This document shows positions 35,373 through 46,553 of a stretch of 64,000 nt of DNA, piece after piece (within the stretch, counting starts at the first letter, position 1; every line of letters starts with the position of its first letter). The position numbers and the translations under genes are program-made. The notes under the pieces are model-generated. The model was not told where the DNA came from, ran no database searches, and saw only the letters and a program-made list of their open reading frames with translations. This stretch comes from Lasiosphaeria ovina (Eukaryota > Ascomycota > Sordariomycetes > Sordariales > Lasiosphaeriaceae). The DNA lies in assembly GCA_033439765.1 (NCBI GenBank), contig JAULSN010000002.1, positions 1 through 64,000 of the forward strand, written 5' to 3'.

Positions 35373-38014
35373 ATGACGTCAAGCTCGGTGCCGCTCCACG
35401 ATATCGGCCCCAACAACAGCGGTTGGACTCAGACCCAGTCTGCCGCCGCCGGCTTGGGGCCCGATCCGCGGACATCGGAAGCACACGTGTCGGTGCCGCC
35501 GCACCCGCCAGAAAGAGAACCCCCCTACCAATACAACAACTACCCGGACCCGTCGCAGGCGGACCCCTACGACCCATTCCAGGATAATGCAACTACCATG
35601 TTCCCGCCCCCGCCCCCGTCCCCGTCCCCGTCCCCGTCCCCGTCCCCGTCCCCGTCCCCATACTCGCCACCCCACGCGAGCCCAGAGGCTCCAGACGCTC
35701 AACCTCCCCACCAACTCGAAGATGACAAGACCAAATTGCTACAGACCCAAGCCGACCTACAGCCAGTCCGCCTAGGCTTCTTTCGCTCAAAGTTCTCCAA
35801 GACGCGCGGTGCGCCACCGCCTTACCCTGCTCCCTTCCCGACGAGCCCGTTTGGAGATGCCAATGGTTATGGGGCCGGGATCGGACCCGGGAACGGGCCG
35901 CCGCCCCGTCGGCGAGTCGAAGGGTCAGTGTCGCCGTGGCACCTTACCTCGCCGTGGACCATGTATCTCTTGTTTATGCTCGGCGTCGCGTTCGCCATTG
36001 CGCACCACGTCTACTACAACTCGCTCGACGGCAAGCCGGCCTCCGACCAGCTCCAGATGCTGCGCTACGGCACCCTGCTCGCCTTTGCAGCCAAGGCCGG
36101 CCTCTGCGCCGCCGTCGTCATTGCCTTTGAGCAGCGCGTTTGGACGACGGTGCGGAAGCGCCTAATGACAGTCGCCGCCCTTGACTCGCTGTTCTCGGCG
36201 CCAAACGACCTCGCTTCTCTCTGGAATTGGGAGCTGGCCAAAAGCGCAAGGACAGCCGTCTCGCTGGCCGTGTTTATCTGGTGAGTGGAGGCTCTTTCGC
36301 TTTCCCATAACTCACGTCCAGGGCTTGCCGCTCACCACATGACACGTACCCCCCGACTTTAAGGCTCGCACCGCTCATGGTCATTCTCACCGCCAACACG
36401 CTCCTCGTGGAGCCAGCCACCACCGTGACGAGCGACATGTGTCCAGGCATACGCACTCTCAACTTCGCCTTTGAGGACACTTACGAGTGGCGCGACCCTG
36501 CCAAGATTGGGCCGCTCTTTGAATCCCCATTGTCGTTTTGGAACACGACCAAGCCGGCCGACTCAGATCCGGAGGGCTGGTTCGACTACTACACCGGACC
36601 CAGCCCCAATTTCTACCAGACGGCCTCGATTGGCGCCTTTATGGGAGAGGCCATCATGCGCAAGAACGCGCAGGCCGAGACGTGCGGCAGCGGCTGGAAC
36701 TGCTCCTTCGAGATCGCCTTTACGGGGCCCGGGTACAAGTGTACCGAACTGGCCAGCGGTGTGGGCGTCAAGCCGGCCAACCTCACCCAAGAGTCTGGGA
36801 GCATCGCGCCGCCCTTTGACACGGACATCATTCTGCCCCGCGGGCCGTACAGTTACTACGCATTCACCAACGGGGGCGAGTACTCGACCAAGCAAATGGA
36901 CGACGTGGGGATCGGAGGCATTCCCAAAACGCCGCCACCATATCCCAAGCACCTGGGTGCGTTCCGCACCGAGCCCGTCGTGTGGATCGGTTACGCCGTG
37001 TTGGCAGACCCAAACAAGCCCGTGCCAACCAACGAGTCAGATCCGGCATGGGCGAGCGCCTTCGTGCCCAAACTGTTTGCCTGCGAGAACTACGAGACCG
37101 ACTACGCCGTCGTCTTCAACTACACTGAAGGCGCGCAGACGACGACGGTCAAGAACGTGACCTTTTTACGGCCCGTCGTCAACACGACCTTTATCCCGGA
37201 TATCGACGCTGACGATGGCACTGCTGATAACACCACCGCGGTGCCCGAGGACAACTACATATATCCGAACGACGTGGCGCGCTACCGACGTACGGCCGCC
37301 TACCACTCGCTCAGCATCCTGGTGCGCTACTTCCTGAACGGCACCGTCGAGATGGACAAGGACGTGGTCAACCCCATTGTCAACACCAACGCCATCCAGA
37401 CGAAGCTTCTCGACCCGCGCACGAATTTCTTCCCATACGCCAATCTGCAGGACCTCGTCCAGCGCTTCTACGAGGACATCATCCTGTCGATTCTGAGCAC
37501 GCCGCATTTCGCCGTCGTCGCCTGGGCGGCGCGCCCGCAAGAGCAGAGCGGCACGCTGCCGGCCGGCACCAACGGAGCTGCGGCAGACTACAACTTTCCC
37601 TGCGTCAAATCAAGGACGCAGAACCAGTATAAGTACCACGCACGCGATCTGTGGATCGTCTACGGCATCGCCATCCTGCTGGCGCTCGTCGGAGTCGCCG
37701 CCGGTGCGCTCGCCGTCGCCGATAACAACGGTGCCGTGCGCGACACGCACTTCTCCAGCGTCGTCGCCGCCACGCGCGGCCCCGCCCTCGACAGGGCCCG
37801 CTGGGACGGCGGCGGCGCCACGCACTACAGCACCGTGCCGGCCGAGGTCAAGAGGCTGCGCGCCGGCTACGGGCTGGTCGGGGATGTTGCTACGCCGGCG
37901 GCGATTGGAGGGGAATTGCAGACGAGTGGCGTGCGCTACGGGTTCGGCCTCGAGGGCGATGTGCGCCAGCTCAGGCGCGAGAGCAGCATCCTGCGCTTTT
38001 CGACGGCGGAGTGA
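35373..38014 (+). CDS. Conserved fungal multi-pass membrane protein, function unknown
   Basis: Exons 35,373-36,280 and 36,364-38,014, with intron GTGAGT...TTTAAG (83 bp), give 852 residues joined at FIWLAPLMVI. The N-terminal 190 residues are Pro/Ser-rich and disordered, with a (Ser-Pro)n run at residues 82-98 from a six-base repeat. Hydrophobic segments lie at about 196-215, 232-252 and 291-316. A large segment with several N-glycosylation sequons and paired Cys (for example CGSGWNCS) follows, then a fourth hydrophobic segment near 730-755 and a cytosolic tail. The extracytosolic loop of about 400 residues suggests a plasma-membrane or vacuolar protein. Similar proteins are sometimes labelled formylmethionine-deformylase-like, but I see no deformylase motif and would not use that name. 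Confidence 0.85.
35611..35659 (+). repeat. (CCCCGT)n hexanucleotide repeat in coding sequence
   Basis: About seven CCCCGT units encode the Ser-Pro run of the membrane protein. The length is a multiple of 3, so variation would change the linker without shifting the frame. Confidence 0.85.
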
Positions 38015-38169
38015 ATCGACTACCGTATACTATTTCGAACCTCGGAGATTACGGCGGGTTGTACTTCCGTAATTATAGGGAATCTTGATAGAGCAATCAA
38101 TAATCGTATTACATTTCGATCAATGTTATGGTGCCTCAAGCACCTAGTTAATGAGAATCGTACTTCACT

Positions 38170-40155
38170 CTACCGTAACTGAAACATCTCTTCTTCTTGG
38201 CTCACGACGAGGTTCTCGTGTATGCATCCCGCCGTGTAGCATGCCCCAAGAAACACATATCCACCGTCAGTCGGCCGAAGCACAAACGGAACTCGGCCGC
38301 CGTTAAGAGCCACCACAACATCGGTCTTCTCCATGATCAGAGGACCGATCCCGAGACGTCCGTCGCTAAGCGCGAAAATCGCATGCGTACTTCCCGCATG
38401 GTCCCATATCTCACTAACCCTCACCCAGTCCGCGTCGTGGTAGAAGTAGGACAGCTCTCGAGAGACGAAATCTGCAGCGGGTCCGTCGAACTTCTGCTCC
38501 ATCTTCCCAAGCAGCTCTGTGCGAATCTCTGCGCATTGTGCATCGTTCGCCAATTCTGATCTCCAGTCGTCGACCGGGGGCGGTGCGCTGTTGTTGTTGT
38601 TGTTGTTGTCTTGGGGGATATGCTTGTCTTTGAACCGCACGGCTAAAAGTTCCGCTAGGACTATCCTCTCCTTGACGAACGGCACGGGATCCCCGGGATC
38701 GTCTTGGATCCACCGAACAGTTCTCGCCAGGACGTCGGCCCAAAAGGCCGCAAAGTCCCGGAAGATTTTATCGTTCACCGAATGGTCTGATGCTAGCTTA
38801 TCTCGGTCGTCCTCGGCCCACCCGCCGAGTATCGACGAGAGAAACATGTCGAGGAAGAATGGCCCGTAACGCTTCCTGGTTGGCTCGAATGCCGAGGCGA
38901 ACTTCCAGGCTTCCCAGATTTTCTCTGCCGTGTAGTTGCGCGTTGCTTGGGCGAAATCGGAACGCCCTGCTGGCGTCATACCGAGAAACTCAATACGGCC
39001 AAATGGCCGTCCGCGGACGCCGAGGCTGTGGTTTTCGGCATCCAGGCAGGGCATGGCGAAGCGATCCAGGTCCGTAGTCGAGGCGCCAGACTTGACGATG
39101 AAAGGCGAGATCGGATAGTCCCAGGCGGGAACCCAGGTCGGCCACTTTGCCGGGTCGGGCGCGTGGCTGACCGGGTACGAGACGTACGACAGGATGTCGA
39201 GATTCTTGCGCTGGGCTATCACCTGCATCGCGGCGTCCGTAAACACGGCGCGGACGGGCGTGTCGTAGCGGGGCACAATGCCCGGCCTGTCGTCGACGAA
39301 CCCGAGGACGGCGAAGATGCGATCGCGCGGGTTGGAGGCGTGCCGGTGCGCCACGCGGATCATGACGTCCTCGAAACGCCGCTCCTGCGGCGGGTTGGTC
39401 AGGACCATGGCGCGGTGGATGCCCACGGTGCCGACGGAGCTGAAGAAGAGCTCGCTCGTCCCGGCCCGGTCGGCGGCGCTGACCAGCGCTCGCAGCTGCG
39501 TGAGATCGAACCCGAGGTCGGCCCCCCAGCGGAACGAGACCTTGCGGCCCAGGATCACCTCCTGCATGACCCACACCCGTGAGAAGTACGGCAAGCCGAG
39601 CAGCGCGTCCAGCGCTTCCCACTTGGGCGACTTGGCTTCTGGCAGGTGGTTGCGGACGAAGCAGTCGATGTCTGGCTCGCCATTCGCGCCGAGATGCATG
39701 TCGCCGAGGAACTGCGCGAGTGCTAGGCAGCTGCCGCCTGGATCTTCGCCGAGCCACGCGAGCACGCTGGCGGCATTGCGGTAGATGTCTCCCATGATCT
39801 GCACCTGGGCCGACCGCTCGTCTAGGTCTTGCTGGTTGATGCAGATCTGATCAACCCACAGGACGAGGTCCGCGTCCGCGAGCCGGTACCGCTTCAGGCA
39901 TTTCGACAGGGTCTCGGTGATCTTGACTGTTTTGTTGTTGTTGTTGTTGTTGTCGCCAACCACCTTGATGCTCTCTGAAGCGGCGCCGGATCCCCAGACA
40001 TAGCTCAGAGCGTAGTAGCTGGCGGGCGGACGGTCAGACAGCCTCACCCGGTCGAGTCGACACTTGAGATCATCGTCGCCCTGCTCGGCGCGGATGAGCC
40101 TTAGAACTCGGAACTCGCCAGCACCGAGAACGCCGTATTCATATGCAGAATCCAT
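38170..40155 (-). CDS. HET-domain protein (heterokaryon incompatibility type)
   Basis: Intronless, 661 residues. The HET domain occupies about residues 45-200 with its hallmark blocks: YYALSYVWG (47-55), LVLWVDQICINQQD (97-110) and GDIYRNAASVLAWLGE (122-137). These are followed by WVMQEVILGRKVSFRWG and a block with DRIFAVLGF. HET domains trigger programmed cell death on non-self recognition and are now seen as TIR-like effector domains. No NACHT, WD40 or ankyrin repeats follow, so the C-terminal 400 residues are of unknown role. Two poly-Asn runs from GTT microsatellites (about 38,589-38,609 and 39,930-39,950) lie in coding sequence. One sits inside the HET domain at residues 69-74 and probably varies between strains. 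Confidence 0.92.
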   Translation of the reverse strand: MDSAYEYGVLGAGEFRVLRLIRAEQGDDDLKCRLDRVRLSDRPPASYYALSYVWGSGAASESIKVVGDNNNNNNKTVKITETLSKCLKRYRLADADLVLWVDQICINQQDLDERSAQVQIMGDIYRNAASVLAWLGEDPGGSCLALAQFLGDMHLGANGEPDIDCFVRNHLPEAKSPKWEALDALLGLPYFSRVWVMQEVILGRKVSFRWGADLGFDLTQLRALVSAADRAGTSELFFSSVGTVGIHRAMVLTNPPQERRFEDVMIRVAHRHASNPRDRIFAVLGFVDDRPGIVPRYDTPVRAVFTDAAMQVIAQRKNLDILSYVSYPVSHAPDPAKWPTWVPAWDYPISPFIVKSGASTTDLDRFAMPCLDAENHSLGVRGRPFGRIEFLGMTPAGRSDFAQATRNYTAEKIWEAWKFASAFEPTRKRYGPFFLDMFLSSILGGWAEDDRDKLASDHSVNDKIFRDFAAFWADVLARTVRWIQDDPGDPVPFVKERIVLAELLAVRFKDKHIPQDNNNNNNSAPPPVDDWRSELANDAQCAEIRTELLGKMEQKFDGPAADFVSRELSYFYHDADWVRVSEIWDHAGSTHAIFALSDGRLGIGPLIMEKTDVVVALNGGRVPFVLRPTDGGYVFLGACYTAGCIHENLVVSQEEEMFQLR

Positions 40156-41115
40156 TTTCTGTTATCCGTGGTGGAGGCAACACCGTACGTATAATGAGAT
40201 TCGATGAATGTCCAGACGCCTTTCTTATTCGAACATGGTGATGGCAATGCTGGCTCCACGGTGTACCACTTTGCCAATTATTTTGTCGGCTTTTTTCATT
40301 CGTTGTGCGTCTGCTCTATGGTCGCAAAATTTCGAGGTTGGGAAGGTTGCGTGTTTGTGTTTGGGGCTGGTTGCCGTTGCGGCTAGAGTGAAGAGGATAG
40401 GTAATCGGTGCGTAGGCAGAGGGCGAACGGTCAAAAATAAGTCAACTGTGTGACACGAGACATCGTAAGCTTGCTTACCACGTGAAAGTTAAGCCCCCCG
40501 AAGCCTCTCCCGTGCGGCTACCTAGGGAGGTAGGTAAGTAGGTATCTAATTATGATCGGGATCGGTCGCGTTCCCGGCAACTACCTTCTGGTACAGTACA
40601 GCGGTCTGGGGTGGTTCTACCTCTTTCCATTGCCGTCCAACAATGTGGCTGCCTAATCGCGTGTGGCATTGAATAGGGGGGTTGCTTCGCTGCACCCATC
40701 CCAATTCTCAGCAACCAACCCCCCTCCCTTCGCACGTAACCCTAGGCAGCACCCCTCAACCATGACAGCTCGCTGTAGCTGTCATGGAAACCCCAATTTT
40801 TTGGCTGCCGGAATCTGGTGATTCCAATGACAGCCACATCGGGCACCTCCGCACCAACAGCCGCACTGCTTGCAGCCAGCGAAGCAAGTTCAATTCAGAA
40901 TGAGCGGGGAGTATTTATTTTGATATATAGAAATATTGACATGGGAAAGAGTGTAGTGCACAGTACGTATATACGTGTATTACAAGTCTACTAACCATGG
41001 CGAATTATACATGTGACAAAGAAAACATATTTAGTACAAGTTCAGCGGAGAGCATACTTGGACGGCTTTCCATCAAGCCCCTCTACAAGTAGCGGCAGGA
41101 CTGCTTTCCAGTTAC
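40156..41115. other. Intergenic region between HET gene and MFS gene
   Basis: Holds the HET promoter (left) and the MFS 3' UTR (right). Short open frames at 40,204-40,453 and 40,550-40,735 are unsupported. Two inverted repeats lie at 40,760-40,786 and 40,809-40,826. The 3' part (40,910-41,040) is AT-rich, as expected for a 3' UTR. Confidence 0.5.
40760..40786. repeat. Perfect 11-bp inverted repeat
   Basis: CCATGACAGCT and AGCTGTCATGG are separated by CGCTGT, giving an 11-bp stem and 6-base loop. A second smaller dyad, GGAATC-TGGT-GATTCC, follows at about 40,810-40,825. They lie 600 bp upstream of the HET start. It could be a binding site or a structured RNA element. Confidence 0.8.
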
Positions 41116-42654
41116 TCAGGCAATCCACTTGTCCTTGGCGTAGTAGTATCTCGCCACCGTAAACACAATAGCGCCGGCCATGATGACGGACGCGCTGAAG
41201 ATGATGCCCCGCGCGTAGTCGCCCTCGTTCCCGATCAGCGCGCCCGTGATGGGCGCGCCCGCCAGCCCCGCGAAGCCGATGATGAAGGTCAGCTGGCCAA
41301 TGTACGCGCCGATCTGCTGCCACGTCAGGACCTGGTCAGGGGCGTTAACGGGGGATTTCTTGCTTACCTGTGTCGGGCGCGGCGCGCAGTGCGCCACCGT
41401 CGACATCATCAGCGCGATGATGATGCCGCTGGAAGCGCCGTACAGGACGCAAAAGACGACTAGCCCCGCGGTCGACGTGATGCTTAGCCAGGCGAACAGC
41501 AGCACGGCCGATGCGTAGCACGCCAGCGTGACCACGTTGAACTGGCCGACGTGCTGCGCGAACGTGCCGCCCAGCACCCGCCCGGCGAAGGACCCGGCGT
41601 TGACGACGGCGAACAGATAGCTCGCCAGGCCCGTGGAGACGCCGTGCGCCTGCGCGTACGCCGCGACGTAAAAGTACGGCGTGAAGAAGCCCAGCACCAC
41701 CAGGAACAGGCCCAGCACCTGCAGCGAGTACGCCGGGCTGGCAAAGGCCTCGAGCAGGATCAGGCTGCCGCCGGTGCGCCGGAACGGACCCGGCCGGATG
41801 GTCACCGCGGCGATCAGCAGCAGGAACAGGCAGATAAACCCCGTGGCGCGCTGCGCCCACGCGAAGCCGACGCCGCCCGCGTCCACGTCGGGGATCAGCC
41901 GCGTGAGCACCACGGGGAACAGCGTGCCGCCGATGGTCGACCCCGTCGACGCGTACGCCATGGCCATGGCCCGCCGGCGGAAGAAGTAGTGGCCCACGAC
42001 GCTCAGCGACGGCGCAAAGATCAGCCCGCACGCGGTGCCCAGCAGTATCCCCTGGCAGAGTAGGAACTGGTAGAACTGCGTGCACAGGCTGGTCAGCATG
42101 ACGGCCACGACGAGCAGCACTGAGAACGGCCAGATGACGACCTGTGGACGAGTGTTAGTTCTGATGGAATGGGGGAGAGGAGACGAGAAATACCAGGGGC
42201 CCGTAGCGGTCCGACAGCGGGCCACTGAGCAGCGTGGCCGAGAACTGCGCAAAGGCCTGGATCGAGCCGATCCATGCGACCGTCGACGGCGAGTAGTCGG
42301 CGAGGAACGTCTCGAGGTAGTACGTCTCGTAGACCCTGGGATGGCAACCTGTCAGCGACGAGTTCTCGCACACAAACAATAATCATCTGATCTGACTCGG
42401 CCAAGAAAGACGCACCCAAACGAGTTGACGATCCCAAACGACGCAAACGACGTGCACCAGCACCCAAGCACGACCAGCCACGCCCGCGTGCCGCCCTCGG
42501 GGAACTCGGGCAGGGCTTCTGGCGGGGGCTCTTTCTGCTCGACCGTGTCGGCTGGCTTGGCGTCGGCGTCGGTTTCTCCTAACAGCACAGGGCCGGCGGC
42601 CAGCTGCGGCGCGTGCTCGTCTGCTGCTGTGGACGACGTCGAGGAGGACGGCAT
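41116..42654 (-). CDS. MFS transporter, monocarboxylate-permease type
   Basis: Four exons (42,654-42,416; 42,335-42,194; 42,141-41,368; 41,331-41,116) give 456 residues. Joins read NSFGVYETYY, YGPLVVIWPF and RPTQVLTWQQ. A cytosolic N-terminus with EFPEGGTRAWLVVLG leads into twelve predicted membrane spans. LSGPLSDRYGP is the loop 2-3 signature and GRVLGG lies in the second half. The N-terminal D/E-G-G-x-R/K-A-W motif and the NSFGVYETYY segment are typical of fungal MCT-like permeases (riboflavin, monocarboxylate or siderophore-like substrates). The small introns of 37-80 bp are normal. It is divergent from the Zn2Cys6 regulator 664 bp away, so regulation by that factor is plausible. Confidence 0.9.
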
Positions 42655-43318
42655 GTTGGCTGTGGTGTGTACAGCAGGGCTTGAGGGAAAGATGGCTCGT
42701 AGGAAAGGGGAGGTGAAGGCTAACTTCTGACAGGTGCCGTCTGTCTGCTCGGATGGGATGCGAGTAGATAAACCAAGAAAGAACGGAAAGGACCAAGCTG
42801 CATAAAGTATGTAGGTTAGCTAAGGAGGTTGAGTGCCGGCCATGTCCGATTCCTCCGCCGCGTCCGTTTTGTGGGAAGATGGCTGGTTGCTGGGATGGGA
42901 TCTCGCATGAAGCGAAGCCGGTCAAATCGAATGAAATGGCTGCAGAGAGGCAACAACACGCCAATAAAGTTAACAATTCGAATTTCTGCCATTTGATAAA
43001 TTAGTCGGTATCCCGAGGAAATGGCTCCAAGGGATTGATGCGTGCAGGTCTTCCCAAGGGTAATCGGAATCGGACATGATCGGACATGATCGGACATGGC
43101 CGGCCGTTTGAGTGTTTACCAATCCTTTCAGGGGGCGGCGCGGAGATGATCGGATCTCCGCACCGCCTGTTAAGTCCGCTGCGTGAGTTCAACCACGCCG
43201 CCAATTCCTGCTCTTTGTCGCCTCGGTGATATACGGCTTTGCAAGACTTCTCCAATTTCATCACTGCTCCCCCCTCTGCGCAACACGCCGTGTGTATATT
43301 CGTAGTAGGGCCACTGCC
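42655..43318. promoter_or_regulatory. Divergent promoter, transporter / Zn2Cys6 regulator
   Basis: 664 bp between the ATG codons of the two genes. It contains the CGG array at 43,065-43,103. Short open frames called across it on both strands are unsupported. Confidence 0.65.
43065..43103 (+). promoter_or_regulatory. CGG direct-repeat array, 10-bp spacing
   Basis: CGGACATGAT occurs at 43,071 and 43,081, CGGACATGGC at 43,091, and CGG again at 43,101, with a leading CGG at 43,065. Four CGG triplets are thus exactly 10 bp apart, one helical turn. Zn2Cys6 factors bind CGG half-sites. The array is 216 bp upstream of the regulator and about 415 bp upstream of the transporter. Confidence 0.65.
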
Positions 43319-46257
43319 ATGTCAGAAGCGGCCAATGAAGCGTCGGCTGCGCGCCCCCAGCGCCCTCTGAGCTCCGGCGGCCAGGCTCGGAGAAACCGGA
43401 TGCGACTCAGCTGCGGCGAGTGCAGGGCCAAAAAGGTACCGACTAACTATTCCGCGCACGTCTGCAACTGATCAATTACTGACGGGACACGGCCGGACCG
43501 CCGCAGCTGGGCTGTGACCGCAACCTGCCGTGCCAGCGGTGTGTGCGGTCGGGCCGGCCCGAGTTGTGCTCGTTCGGCGCCGGGACAAGACAGCCCCTCC
43601 GGGCTGCGTCAACCACTACTCCAGACCACTCGCAGGCCGACCACAACACGGCCCTGATCCAGGAGCTGCGCGTCGAGGTGGCCGAGCTGAGAGCGCTTGT
43701 GCTGTCGAACCCGTCCCTCGCCGAGACAGCGACCCCCCTGCTGCGCGATGCTGGCACCGCCGATTCCGGCCAGACTTTGTTGCCCGACGAGCTCGACGAG
43801 GAGCAGAGCCCTGCTGCCCCTGTCCACGGCGACTCCGGCAATGCCGAGCTCTTGGACCTCAAGGACAGGTGTCCGCCGGGCTACTACAGCCAGCACACTC
43901 TGTTCCGGTCGTTTGACGAGGTGAGCCTTTGCACTGTGCATGTGCAAAGATGCGCTGCTCCCTCACTCATCCCAACCGTGTCCGTGCTCATATTAACTAT
44001 CGCGGGGCGCTAGATCCCCCAGCTGTTCCCCTTCATCAAGGAAGCCGCCGACGAGTGCTTCCGACCGCGCGGCGTCAGCCTCAAGAAGATCAAGGCGACG
44101 TGCACCACGTACACCGGCGGCCCCGACGCCGCCACGCTCGAGGCCCTGCTCCCGCCCCAAGACGCCACCGACGCCCTCGTGGCCTTCTACCTGGCCCATC
44201 TCGAACACGTCCACCGCATCGTCCACGTGCCCAGCTTCAAGAGCCTGTACGCCAGCTTCTGGCCGGCTCCTGGCAGCCCGGGCCGGCCCCCCCACCCGGC
44301 CCTGACGGTGCTCGTACTCTGCATGCTGTCCATCGCCGCCGTCTGCGCGCCAGACACATCACCGGCGCACCGCGCGTCAGCACCCAAGTGGGCGCACGCC
44401 GCTGACGCGTGGATCAGCCAGCGCGGCGCCAAAGCCAAGTGCCGCAAGCAGCTGGTGTACTTCCAGATCGCGTGCCTCGTGTACCTGGCCAAGCGCGCCA
44501 ACGCGATGCGCAAGAAGCGCTTCTGGAACCAGACCGGCGCGCTCGTCCAGGACGCCGTCCTGCACCGCCTGCACTGCGGCCCGCCGAAGACCGACGCGCC
44601 GTACCTGCGCGAGATGAAGCGCCGCGTGTGGGCCGCCCTGCGCGAGCTCGACCTGCAGAACGCCTTCGAGTACGGCCTGCCGACGCTGCTGCACAGTCTT
44701 GATGGTGGCGGCCCGGCTCCGGCTCCGGCTCCGGCTAATCTTGACGACGACGAGTTTGGCCAGGCGTCAGAGACACTTCCAGAACCCATGCCCGACGGGA
44801 ACTACACGCGCGCGTCCTACCAGGCGCTCAGCGCGCGCAGCTGGGCGCTGCGCCTCGATATCTCGCGCCGCTTGTTCGCGGGCGCTGCAGGTGTGGCCCT
44901 GCCGTATGATGAAGTGCTGCGGTATACGCGGGAGGTTACGCAGGCGCTCGACGCGCTGCCGACGTGGCCTGCCGCCTCTTCCTCCTCTACAGACGAAACT
45001 AAACCCACCAGTGACAATAACATGCCCCTGCTCGTCTCCGCGCTGCTGCAATTCCAGCTCAAGGAGGCGCTGCTGGCGCTGCACCGCCCGCACCTCGCGC
45101 GCGGGAGTAGGAGCCGGAGGAGTGGGTTCTCGTCCCTGTCCGAAGTCCTCTGCTACCACACGGCGCGCGACGTGCTCGTGCTCAACGTGCGCCTGGCCGA
45201 GGCCGGCGTCCAGGCGCTCGCGCTCGTGCGTGAGGACCTGCTCGTTGCGGCGCTCGCGCTTGTGAGGATTGGTGTTGGGCAGCCTGGTCCTGTGGCGGGT
45301 ACGTGCTGTGTTTCTTGTTGGTTTTGTTGGGTTTTACGTATGATATGATCTACTTGGACTGGCTCCCCTTTTTGGAGTAGTTTTTACTACTTGCCTTTCT
45401 TCGCCTCCCCCCCTTCCCTCGTCCATCTTCCCTCTCCTTTGCCGTTGTTTTGTTTTGTATTATTTTCGTCTCCTCCCCTCCTCCTCCTCTCCCATCATCC
45501 GAAACGCACCTCCATCCATCCTCATCAACAAACACCACAAACCACACGCACTAACAACCCACCCAACCCAACCAGGCCCCAGCAACAACACCAACCTAAC
45601 CCTCGCGGCCATGAACGCGGCATCGACCGTCGCGCTACTCGAGCAGTGCTTGCCCCTGACCGAGGACCGCTACCTACGCTGTCTCTTCGGCGAGCCATGG
45701 GGCCCGCTGACCATGTGCGGCGCCCTGGTGCTGCTCAAGGTGCACCTCGGCTCCCTCACGCGCCCCGCCGCCAAGGCGTACTGCGCCCAGCGCTTCCTCG
45801 ACTTGCACTACCGCCACTTTGCGAGGCAGCAGGAGCAGCAGGTACCTCCCGATGCTGTAGTATTGGTGTCTGCGTCTTTGGATGGTGGTGTTGAGGTGAG
45901 TGGCTAGATGACTTTGCTGTTGGATGATTTGGACGGCGCTAATTGTGTCTTTCCTAACAGGCCGCCCCTGCTGGCGCCAACCAACTGACCACCCCCAGCA
46001 GCGCGTCCGTCTATGCGCCGGCGGACAGATGGCTGGAGAGCTGGTACCCCGATGTTCGTGATACGTCTGATTGTCTTCTCCTGTGGCATTTAGTTTGCCA
46101 GTGAAGTTGACGTTTGTTTTGCTAACCTGTGTTTTCTCAGCTCGACGTGGACTCGCTTGACATCGACATGGACTGGGACGGCGCGGGATGGGAGCTGCCG
46201 CTGTGGTACTCGCCGGACGGGGACCACCGGTTGGGGCAGGCGAATGTCTATCCATAG
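43319..46257 (+). CDS. Zn2Cys6 transcription factor
   Basis: Six exons: 43,319-43,435; 43,507-43,920; 44,014-45,298; 45,576-45,841; 45,961-46,053; 46,141-46,257 (763 residues). The first intron splits the zinc cluster. The join gives C32-x2-C35-x6-C42-x5-C48-x2-C51-x8-C60, a complete binuclear cluster preceded by basic residues. A dimerisation-type helix (LIQELRVEVAELRALVL) follows. A middle region (VHRIVHVPSF, then WISQRGAKAKCRKQLVYFQIACLVYLAKR) matches the fungal-specific transcription factor domain. The last exons encode an acidic, Trp-rich end (DVDSLDIDMDWDGAGWELPLW) that looks like an activation segment. Intron 3 is long (277 bp) and pyrimidine-rich. The donor of the fifth intron, GTTCGT, is unusual, so the last exon is less certain. 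Nuclear, probably regulating the divergent transporter and itself. Confidence 0.88.
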
Positions 46258-46553
46258 GGAGAATTCGCCGGATCGAATTATTTGGGGTTTATTTGCTAAC
46301 GCTAGAGCTTGTATGTTGGCGAAGTACATCACTCAACCTGATTCTCCATAACTGCAAACAGTCTCATTTTCCAAGCCGAAGCAAGTGACCCCGCCGATAT
46401 ATATTTACCGGAAGCCCCTAGCCAACCCGGATATGTTTTGAAAAGGAGCAAACCTCTCCGCTAATTCCAATATACCCGTATGAATGAATTCTGATCCATC
46501 CCCGATTCCAATTCTACCCCCCCCCCTCACCCCTCTCCCTCTCCACGCCGTCC

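Noticed and set aside
35373..38014. Formylmethionine-deformylase label for the membrane protein
   Set aside because: No deformylase metal-binding motif (HExxH with the paired Cys) is visible; the protein is a multi-pass membrane protein.
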